Source: Albula goreensis
Lineage: Eukaryota; Chordata; Actinopteri; Albuliformes; Albulidae
Assembly (NCBI GenBank): GCA_022829145.1
Contig: CM040761.1
Span: 15,806,245 to 15,870,244, forward strand
Reading direction: 5' to 3'
DNA: 64,000 nt
Part shown: piece by piece, positions 54,807-64,000 of the stretch
How positions within the stretch are numbered: the stretch's first letter is position 1
How the letters are laid out: each line of letters opens with the position of its first letter
Notes under the pieces: model-generated
What the model saw: only the letters and a program-made list of their open reading frames with translations
Told to the model about the DNA's origin: nothing
Database searches by the model: none
Position numbers and translations under genes: made by a program

Positions 54807-56358
54807 TCAGTAGGGTCGCATTCTGCCCATTAGGGGCGGAGCTCTGTTGGGCGGGGTTATGGCGATGTCCAGGTAGTCCCCTATCTGAAAGCGCTGGGAC
54901 TGTAGTGTCATGGAGTCATCCGCCCCCTTCCGTCCTGAAACCGTGTTCCCGATGTCTTTCACCCTGAAACCAAACACAGCATGATTCCTGTACACCAGTA
55001 TTTCACAAGCTAATACAGCATCACCTCCAAATAACCCCAGTGCTGGTGTGTGTTATGTGCTACTGGCCTGTGTCAGGGAGGTATGTATATGCTGTTGGTG
55101 AGAGCATGAACTGTTGGATTGTGCATGCATATACATTTGCCTATGGCTTTTCGATGCACTGTTTGCAAGTTATTTGTTGTCTCATTTCTCTGCAGGCTCA
55201 CCTGTAGCCTTGTCTTTTGGGATCAGGGTAGACGATGGCAAAGCCAAAGTGCGTGCCTTTCTTTCGAGCTTCTGGATAAACTTCTTTCACTAGACTGGTC
55301 AGCTCCTTCAGAGTAGCATCCATCCTGTCAAAACACAGTATTATTGTTATTACTATCATTATATATGCAAACATTATTTATGTGGCACCAAGTTGTACCC
55401 AGAGAGACTGCAAGACCAATTACAGCAATGTGCATCATGCTCATCATAGACACAAGAAAAATCACAGCAGCCTGTGTATAGCCTTGCCAATAACACTGCA
55501 TTTGAATCAAGCTGAATAACTGTACAACCATTACCATAGATCTTACCAGGTATAGATCTGCAGCTCGCTGGACGGGACGTTCCCTCGCGCAAACTCGTCA
55601 GTCCTGTGGTGTCTACCATTGTTAGTGGTGAAAACGCGTAGAAGCAAGGGACATGTCTGTAAACAAAGGGAGATCAGGTTTAGCGTAATCAAACATGGTG
55701 GGCGAGCATGCTTTCCAACCAACCAACCTCACACAGAGAACAATACGTGAAACAAATTCAAACCATCAGGTGAAGTTACCGGGTTTACAGGAAGCAAACT
55801 ACAAACATGCTACCTATGAATCCCAGTAACGTCAATATACATTGCCTGCGTATTCTGTTATTAAGCATTTTCTAATGTTACCAATACGTTTTGAAAAAAA
55901 AAAAACACTACATGTGTAGCCAGGCTGTTTGAACCAAACCGAATGATATGCATACAATGGAGGTAACGTTAAAAGACATTATTCATAAAAACACTAAAGG
56001 AAAGTAACGTTACCTTGGCAGTAATACAACCCAATGGGTACACCTCATTCAAACAGTGCAGCCTCAGCTAAATTTTAAAGCTACAGATTGTGCTTTTCTG
56101 CACGTTTGGGATTTCACATTATGCCATGAAAACCGCCATTTTTTAAACTTCTCCAACATCGCTAGCAACATGTAGCTAGACAGTAGATATGTGTGGTTAC
56201 CTTGCCGATGTATCTAGGCCAGTAGAACATTCCGCCACAGCGCACATTAGCAACATACAAGATACATCACCAACAGTAAGACTGACCTTTTCTCTGTCGA
56301 CTGGCTTTTCTGGTTCTTTCTTAATTTCTTCTTGAGTTACTCTTGATTCAACGGCCAT
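54807..56358 (-). CDS. sap18: Sin3-associated polypeptide 18 (SAP18)
   Basis: SAP18 is a ubiquitin-like-fold nuclear protein of the SIN3-HDAC complex and of the ASAP/PSAP splicing complexes with RNPS1 and ACIN1/PNN. Four exons: 56358-56287, 55656-55547, 55324-55202 and 54963-54807. They total 462 nt, or 153 residues, the same length as human. All junctions are GT/AG and in phase. Sequence blocks are nearly identical to mammals: MAVESRVTQEEIKKEPEKP at the start, PLLLRVFTTNNGRHH, GNVPSSELQIYTWMDATL, LVKEVYPEARKKGTHF, DDSMTLQSQ and the C-terminus NRAPPLMGRMRPY. The first exon lies over an AAAAATGGCCG YY1-like element, and a second AAAAATGGCGG copy lies in intron 1 near 56128. No oddities. Confidence 0.98.
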
Positions 56359-57789
56359 TTTTTTTTTCTTTTAAATCAATGACCGTTTTCAGCCCTTGCT
56401 CTTTGCCTGAAGCTGTGGTTCACCAGCAGAAATAAGAAAAATACTTCCGGGTCAAGGTTGTCATAATAAGAGTTCTCTACAAACGTGAAGAAATTGCACG
56501 GTAAAATAAGTATGTAGACATGAAATATAAACGAGACAATAGAATTTCTACGGTCTGCTTTATATTTAGCAACGACTAAGTTAAACATTTTATTCAGTAA
56601 GCATTTCAAAATACAGGACTCAAACATTGGATTGTCAAACTTGAAATGTACACAAAAAACTGTACTATATATCTCAATGAAAGTGGGGTCCAGGTTACTC
56701 AGGAAAATCCCTAGTATCCAGAACAAGTGTGTTTGATTGCGATGTGATGTCTCATACGCTGCCGAAGGCATTTTCCTGGTACCATATAAACACAGTGAAC
56801 ATACTGTCTGTACGGAACATTTATTTTGGACTGCACAAAAAACTGTACAACAGGATGAAACTACTCCTGATACACGACATCTGTACTCTTTAGTCTTACT
56901 GCAGGGGAAAACGGGCACACCGATCCTTGAAGAATATCCAGAAGTTGTGAATGCTACTGAAAGCTGATCAAGGAAAACCCATTTTGGAAACGGCATCTCA
57001 CTGGAACGAGCGGGGAAAGTTTGTTAGGCTTTGTTGCACGTAATTAGTTTGTGATTCATTTCTCCTTTCTGATACAATTAAATAAACGGTAAGACACTTC
57101 GCAGTTTTGACTTTATTGGAATTATATAAATGGAGACCAAATTATTATTTTTAAAAAAAAAAAAATCATATCTTATCCATTGATAAATATCTTAGTTTCC
57201 AATCACCAAAACAGATGAAGATAGGTGGCAGCACTGAACCATTCTTCCAACAGTGGGTATGCTGCATAATATTTTAAAAACAGGGGTTTATGGGAGAGCA
57301 ATACTATGTGTCTCATAATATCTACAACTAGCGCATGTACCACACAGAACACAGCGGGTACAGTAGTAGACACAGAGCACACACGTTAGTGTAGGTTGGC
57401 GTTGTGTAGTAGTGCATTTGATCAATAGGTTGTTCCCGGTTCCCAGCAGGGTAAATTCCAGGTGGTTAAACAGCACTCTTGAGCCAGATACTTAACAAGG
57501 TGGAATTTATTCATAAAATATTCAGCTGCATAAACTGATTAATAAAACACTGCATGAGTTGCCCTGGATGGGGCCGTTTGGTAAGCAAATAATATATGGT
57601 AAGCAAATAATACATTATCAAATTCACAGTAACAGTCTATACATTAGTTTAAATATAATGCTCACAGGAGGGTACTGACTTCCTGTGACCACTGCCAGCT
57701 TCACCACTAGTGGCAGCACCTTCATGCATTGGTCACAAATTGTACCCATTTCTGTGCTGTTATGTTACAGAACCTTATAGACTCTCTTG

Positions 57790-57823
<34 letters not shown>

Positions 57824-58754
57824 GAAGAATGTACTCTCCAGTGTTTATTGTCATATGTTTTATTCCCTCCAACTACACTGATTACATTTAAAATGTAAAA
57901 CAATGAATACTGTAAGGGTTATGACCTTTGGCAAACCAAAGATATCTCATTGTCATAGACACCTGTTTTGACATGCTTCATGTGAAAACACAATTGCTGA
58001 AAACAAATATGGCAAGAGAGCAAACAAAGTTTAAAACTGATTCCACATTATTAAACCTTTGTAAAAAAAAAATAACTCATTCACTCTGTCAGACAGGTCC
58101 ATCTCACTTCATATGAAAACAGATTATATAAAGAAAGAAGTACAGAAATATCATATGCTTTACATAGTAACACCAGGTATGGGGGCTTAAGTCAAATCCA
58201 TCTTCTCTGGTTTGGGGTGAAGCTCAGCCTGACAAGTGTTTTCAGACCTCACCACTGGAGGAGATGCTCAGGCAGTAATTCTTCCAGTGCCAATGATGGA
58301 CACACCTCCTGTCCCTGCCTGCTAGCCTTTCTCCGTTGGTGCAGGTCTTCTCTGGCTGATGTGTTCAGCTTGGTCCATCCACTGGTGGTTTTTTGGCTGC
58401 ATCCAGTCCAGTGTTGCCATAGAAACACTGAGGTGGGGCATTTCTTACAGCATAAAGGACTGGGTGTGTTTGTAGTTCCGGGGCTAAGGTGAGACGCAGC
58501 AGTAGGTAATATATAGGTCAATAATACAGCATTCAGTAACAGAGCAGTCAATTATACAGCAAATAATCTCATAAGATCAGTTACGGAATGGTAACGGTTA
58601 GTAGCACAGCGGTTACTAACAGCTGCCAAGTTGAAGTGGTGAGTAGCACAGTGGTCTGTACTTTAGTGAGCAGAAGTTCTCAGCCTGGTCTGTACTTTGC
58701 AGAAGTGAGCGAGAGAAACAGTCTGAAGGATAAAGGAGAGAAGATGAACACTCA
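56359..58754. other. Region between sap18 and the confirmed part of jam2
   Basis: Includes the sap18 promoter and the jam2 3' end. A poly-A run lies at 57793-57821. Possible jam2 polyadenylation hexamers (AATAAA on the minus strand) lie at 57844-57849 and 57859-57864. A 206-codon minus-strand frame (56376-56996) directly upstream of sap18 has no recognisable similarity and is probably chance. The last jam2 coding exon was not identified with confidence. Confidence 0.5.
57793..57821. repeat. Poly-A run
   Basis: Twenty-nine consecutive A residues, possibly a retroposon tail. No body was recognised. Confidence 0.9.
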
Positions 58755-59281
58755 CATTTGGCAATGGGCTGTCGGAGCGGTTGTAGGGGGAGGCTTTGCT
58801 GAAAGAACAGAAGAGCATGTCAAAGTGTATACTGCAGGATGGCTGTTTCCCCATGAGAGAGCTTACCTGTTCTGTATGTGACTCATTCCCCCTCACTCTC
58901 TTAGACTGCCCAGAGCCACAGACACCGTCTACTGCTAAACATACTCACTCAGATGGACTCATATACACTCACATGTACAATGTCTTGCACACAAACAGTG
59001 ACCCAAACATGCATAACACACTGATAGTGGCACAAACACAGCCACACACACAAGTGCAACATACTCTTACCTTCCCTTTTTGCTCTCTGGAAATGGATAG
59101 ATCAACACATAGAGTGTGGGGAGAAAAACAAAGGAGAGCATGTGTCAGGGCATCGTGTGTCTCTCAAACAGGCTCACAATATTATCCAGCAGCCTACTAC
59201 AGCACAACTTCAGTTTCTGTTCTCAATGCCATGATGCCATTTAAATGGACAATAATGACTAAGAGAATGTGAGATTTATAC

Positions 59282-59326
<45 letters not shown>

Positions 59327-61382
59327 AATGTATGAGGATGTATAAAGACAGACTAAGATTTATATAAACAGAGAGACATTGCTATGTACTGGCTGACAGA
59401 CAGATAAATGCAATGGCTAACAGACTGATAGGCAGACAGTGAGTTGTGATGTGGACTCACTGCGGCAGCATCTCCAGCAGGCACAGCAGATTCCCAGAAA
59501 GCACACAGACAGGAGGAAGAGTCCTCCTCCGCCTGCAGCTAAGATCAGCGTCATATTCATGTCATCTGTACAGAGAGAGGGGGAGAGCTGAGAGGTACCA
59601 CATCAAACACACACACACACACACGCACGCACGTACGCACACACACTCACACACATCACACGTACGCACATAGACACACACACACATCACATGTACGCAC
59701 ACACACATACACACACACACACACACATACACACACACACATATACACACTTACACACACACACATCACACATACGCACACACACACGCATACACATTTA
59801 CACATATCACACATATGTACGCACACATGTATACACACATTATAAATATGTACATGCATGCACACACACATACATACACGTCAGACATATGTACACCCAT
59901 GAACAAACATACACATACGTATCATAAACACAATTGCACACAAACACAGAGATGCATATACACTCACCAATTTTCAAGTGTTTCCCTTCACAGCTCTTTG
60001 GCGCCCCCACTCCATTGGAGGCCTCACAGCGGTACTGCCCTGAGTCTGCCCGAGAGACGGTTCTGAAATGCTACTCAGGGTAAGGGAAGAGGTAAAACAA
60101 ACACTGGGTCACCTCTACCACAGTAACTGCAATACGGCCATGTTTGATTGTATGTGTGCATATCTGTGTTTTTGTATAATATGCACACATGCATTTGGAA
60201 ATGTGACTGTGCATGTATGTATATGCCCACATGTTTTATAGTGTGTGTGTATGTGCACGTTAGAATGCATATTCATCCATGTGTGCAGGTGTGTGCATGT
60301 GTGTTTGAGTGTGAATGTGTTGTACAATGCAGTGTGTCTCACCAGCGTGCCGGAGTGGGTGTCCTGGGTGTAGGAGAGGTTAGGCAGGTGGACGATGCTC
60401 AGCGGTTTGTTATTTTTGTACCACTTGTATGTTGCAGGAGGGAAACTGAGGTTGTCCTTACAGCGCATCTCCACCACAGCCCCGTCAGAGCCGAAGTGGG
60501 GATCTCACATGAGGGGGTGTGGGGGGGCACTGGGTGTGTGAGAGTTGATGGGAAGGAGGAGGAGGGGCAGAAGAGAGGGAGACATCAGGGCATACATCAC
60601 AACCAAGACACTTTACTCCATGAGCCATCTGAAGGCCAGCACTATAGGGTTAACATTGGTCATTCCCAGGGCACACACAGAGAGGGGCAGACATACCCAG
60701 CACTTTAAGGGTGACATAGGTCTCTCCTAACTTCACAGAGTCGTGGCGAGCGGTGACCTCACAGCGATACTCCCCAGTGTCTTTCTGAGTGGCTTTGTAC
60801 AGGGTCACTGTGGCCCCCTCAATTTTTGCTCGTCCTGCAAAGCTCCCTGGGGGCAGAAGGTGGGGTTAGCAGTCGTCAAAAACAACAATAATTCATTGAA
60901 CAAGATATGAAAGTCTGAGTATCCAAAAATCTGCTATCTACTATATACACATGCTATTATGCATGATGCAGTAAAGTCTATGTGGTGTGTGTACTTATGT
61001 GTGTATGCATGTGTGTTTGTGCACATGTCGTGAGTGTTTGTGTGTGCTTGTGGTTGCAAGAATGTGTGATTGTGCTACCTTTGAACTCTCCATCAAGATA
61101 AATGTAAGATATGTCTTTTCCTTTCTTCTTCCACTCAATACGGGGATGATCGTCTTTCTCCGTTTTAAACTCACAGGACAGAACGGCATCTGAGGAAGGG
61201 AGGGAGGGATGAGAGAAGATGAAGGGAGGAAATGAAAAGCAGGTCCATTTACACAGTGAAGGAACACTGTCAATGACCACAGAGTGCTCAGTCTTCATCC
61301 TCCTGCTCTTACTCACCTTCATGCTCCCGGATCTCCACCCTGGGCTTGCTGCTGCTCACTGTCACAGGGGCACAACCACGGC
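58755..61382 (-). CDS. jam2: Junctional adhesion molecule 2 (JAM-B), partial, with an apparent frameshift
   Basis: JAM-B is a two-Ig-domain adhesion receptor at cell junctions and in myoblast fusion. Exons recognised: 61382-61317, 61189-61079, 60846-60697, 60529-60343, 60070-59968, 59565-59461, a 16-nt exon near 59070-59085, and one near 58759-58785. Ig1 has AVLSCEF, RIEWKKKGKDISYIY and DTGEYRCEV. Ig2 has PSCEIPTSALTG, TYKWYKNNKPL and DSGQYRCEASNGVG. The linker KIDDMNMT precedes one membrane helix (LILAAGGGGLFLLSVCF) and a Cys-rich juxtamembrane stretch, then a basic SKKGR tail and SPYNRSDSPLP. The PSCE(I/V)P(T/S)SAL signature and the DD linker fit JAM2 rather than JAM1 or JAM3. Exon 60529-60343 is 187 nt where phase requires 188; one G appears missing at the GGGG run at 60480-60483. 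The signal-peptide exon is outside the window and the final PDZ-motif exon was not placed. The a/b paralogue is unresolved. Confidence 0.88.
59281..59325. repeat. ACAG tetranucleotide microsatellite
   Basis: About eleven units of CAGA/GACA in the intron after the jam2 transmembrane exon. Confidence 0.95.
59606..59935. repeat. Compound CA-rich microsatellite in jam2
   Basis: CA runs mixed with ACGC, CATA and ACAT units over some 330 bases. This is most of the intron between the second Ig-domain exon and the transmembrane exon. Open frames over it are artefacts. Confidence 0.9.
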
Positions 61383-64000
61383 CTGGAGAGAGAGAGAGAG
61401 AGAGCAGTGGGCAGTGAGAGACCGCAATTAAGTGCTTGATCATGATCTGTTTCATCATGACATAAGCTGCCGGAACTCCATAATGAAAACTTCATTTAAT
61501 CACACCCCCCATCAACACCCTTCAAGCAAAGCAGGTGCACTCACACCCCCATTCACAGGAGCAGCCGGTAGCAGCTGTCTGTAAGACATATCCCTCCCCA
61601 CACACCTACAAAAATGCCCCTCACTGAATGCCAACCATTTAACATATGAGCATTCTTTAAAATCCAAAAATGCCACCAGAACCAGAACCAAAAGGACATC
61701 CACACTGGAATGAGGCTCAAACAAGTTTCAAACATTGTAGGCTGAGTTTGGTCTTGCAGCATGTCCCTTATCACCGCAGCAAGATATTCTGAATGAGAAA
61801 AACCCTTTCATAAACCTATAACTGTAGCCTCCTGCGCATTGACATGTAACTCAAAGACATCAATGAATTGCAAATCTTTCACTACAATAATTTTCACCCC
61901 TTTCCTACTGTAAAAGTAGATCCAGCCTGGCTCATTATACCCAATTTCCACTGCTACTTCTCTGCTTGTGGATGTTGTGGCAGGAAATTTGTCTTAGTCT
62001 GTGTCTAACCGTGGAAAATAGGTATAAATGTATCCCTCTCTCTCTTCCTCTCTTTTTGTTCACACACCTCCCCCCTCCTCCTCTCAGTACCAGGAACGAG
62101 AGAGCACAGGAATGCAGAGTGATAAATAACTCTGACCGGGCTGCAGAAGGAAGTGGGCACCCCATCCGCTCACAAACACCCCCTCCCTTTTAAACATGAC
62201 AGATGTAACACAAACCTCCCCTTTAAACATTATGCAAATGCAACAATAACACTCCAGAAGCATTTCACAGTCATTCCTGAAAAGCTGGTGATGGATGTAA
62301 CACTGGAGGAGTCAAGCTTTCAAGTGGAGAAGATACACAGTTATTGATGCTATTTACACTGGACACTCTGAGGAACCAGAAGGGGAATGACACAGAGAAA
62401 TGTAACTTGGTAAGGAGGTGTTTTTACATATTCCTCTTCATACAATAAGGCAAAAGAGGAGACTGCTGTAATAACCAGGATGATTAAACATGTAAGACAA
62501 TCTTACACACAATCAAATGATTCACCTCTGAATATTGCCAAGAAGGACAATTGCCAAGAGAGATAAAGTGAAAGAACTGTTTGGCAATTATATTCACTTT
62601 CTTTTATTCCCATTAATCAACATTTGAATTTGAATTTGAGAGAAAGATTGAGGGAGTGAAAAGGGAGAAGGCTGAGAGATAAATGCAAGGAGTGTGACCT
62701 TAACCTTGCTTTGACAGTGTTGTGCATTATTAGGTCATCACAATAAAGGGTCATTTGAATTTGACAGTGAATTTGAGACTGATCCAGCATTTGGACTTGG
62801 GAAGTGTGGTCTTACACATTGAGTTGTAGCTGTACTGGGAAGGGGAGGCATTGTGTATGCCAGAAAATTTCAAGACAGTCTGTCTGCAGACTCATGAGAG
62901 CTGAGCCTGCAAACAGACCCTTTTCGAAAATGTGAAAAAATATGGCATACAGTAGATTAAACACACACATTGACCTCCACACTACAAATCCTACCAACAC
63001 TGTCATTCACTGCTGTCTGGTAAAGACTACAGACTAAACAAATGAACTCAGTCTTTACCTTCACCTTCCACACACACACTGCATACACTCAGACTATACT
63101 TGTCAGGGTAAAAACTACAACAACTATAGCAATAATGCCAGTAGTAAATGTTAGCTAAACTAGTAGACTATTGCAAAATTTTTGATTATGTTGTATTCAT
63201 TTAAATTATTAATTTCATTCAAGCCTCAAATCCCATGATAGCAATGAGAAAATGAAACAAAAATATTAGGTATCATTTCAGCATCAGGCTTTTCAATATG
63301 GCAGAACTATATTTGATATTCCACATAAAATGGAAAATAAATGGAGATTACTAATTGCTGAGCCTTTCACCAAAAAGAGATTGATAATCACTTAGCCAAT
63401 CAGAGTGTTAGAGGGTGATAACCATTGAGCCAGTCAAAGAACATGAGTGTTAAACTAAAGGGATATTTGGTCAGTGAAGTATACAATGATAGGCCACTAT
63501 CAAGGAATAATAAGCAATAATCTGAATTATTAAAAAATCAACTGACAAAACCAGACCTTTAAGGCTCAACTGGAATACAAGCATGAGCTCAGATCACAGG
63601 TTGGACAGCTGGTAGGTAAGAAGAGAGAAAAATTCTTCTTGCTGTTCTGTAGATCAGGACCAAAGATTTATATTTTATCTGGGACAGAAATTGTAACTAG
63701 AGGATGGAGATGATAACAGGTTTGATATGTTTGCATTTTGGCTGATTATAGAGAAGATGAGCACCAGCACACTGTCTGAGCTGACGGCACAGGTATGGAA
63801 ATCAGCTAATAGCACAACGTCCTGGACAATGAGTTTGGTGGCATATGTGGTGAAAACGAACAGATAGACTTTGCAGATGATGTGGAGAAAGAAACGACAG
63901 AAATTCATCCGATAAGCAACTTTTTATCCATAACTATGCCAAGATTATTGGCAATCTAGAATGTAGACCCCACTGTGTTATCCAAGTTAATGGAGCGATC
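61383..64000 (-). other. jam2 intron 1 (start) to the right edge
   Basis: The acceptor of the first visible jam2 exon is at 61383-61384, after a short GA run (61386-61402). The remaining 2.6 kb is AT-rich and shows no exon that could supply the signal peptide in the correct phase. JAM first introns are usually long, so exon 1 is expected beyond the window. Confidence 0.6.

Noticed and set aside
56737-56967. 76-codon plus-strand ORF as a head-to-head partner of sap18 (ska3 in mammals)
   Set aside because: It does not resemble the SKA3 start and has no donor site; it overlaps the opposite-strand ORF.
56376-56996. 206-codon minus-strand ORF next to sap18
   Set aside because: The longest uninterrupted frame in the region, but its composition is Phe/Cys-rich and AT-driven. 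It shows no recognised motif and overlaps the likely sap18 promoter and 5' UTR, so it is probably chance.
57696-57715. CTCF-like CCACTAGTGGCAGC
   Set aside because: One base shorter than the CTCF core spacing, so it is not a proper match.
58187-58250. Possible last coding exon of jam2 ending in MDLT
   Set aside because: The phase fits (phase 0 after the previous exon), but the acceptor is weak and the peptide lacks the Phe-hydrophobic-Ile PDZ-binding end typical of JAM proteins.
61512-61774. Hydrophobic minus-strand peptide as the jam2 signal-peptide exon
   Set aside because: No donor in the required phase was found, and JAM first exons are usually far upstream.

Overview
The window is vertebrate nuclear DNA, most likely from a ray-finned (teleost-type) fish. 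Genes are split into short exons with GT/AG introns. Introns and intergenic DNA are AT-rich and full of microsatellites, and there are traces of Tc1-like, MITE-like and SINE-like fish repeats. One gene looks like a member of the fish Rapunzel family. No operons, CRISPR arrays or prokaryotic features are visible.

Layout from left to right. Positions 1-11766 hold the 5' part of tbx15 on the minus strand: exon 2 at 2998-3205 and exon 1 at 11565-11766. The T-box exons lie beyond the left edge. After about 6.5 kb of non-coding DNA comes complete wars2 (mitochondrial tryptophanyl-tRNA synthetase), minus strand, six exons at 18336-27316, with a 37-bp minisatellite in intron 4. The tbx15-wars2 neighbourhood and orientation match tetrapods. 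From 27.3 to 34 kb there is no confident gene, but there are a near-consensus RFX X-box, three same-orientation CTCF-like motifs, a long GT microsatellite and an orphan exon-like ORF. A plus-strand BTB-Kelch gene of the KLHL9/KLHL13 subfamily occupies 35586-39542, with a proline-rich N-terminal extension whose start codon I could not place.

The right half is almost all minus strand: popdc2 (42574-44911, plus a possible alternative last exon at 41044-41223), cox17 (48569-48944), a Rapunzel-family gene (51285-53449, with a TATA box), sap18 (54807-56358) and jam2 (about 58755-61382, first exon outside the window). popdc2-cox17 is also a conserved vertebrate gene pair. The second Ig domain of jam2 carries an apparent one-base deletion.

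The genes do not form a pathway. They cover a developmental transcription factor, mitochondrial translation, a CUL3 ubiquitin-ligase adaptor, a cAMP-binding muscle membrane protein, copper delivery to cytochrome oxidase, a fish-specific protein, an mRNA-processing/repression factor and a junctional adhesion molecule. Exon boundaries were checked by hand for splice consensus and reading phase. Gene identities rest on recalled family sequences, not on database searches.
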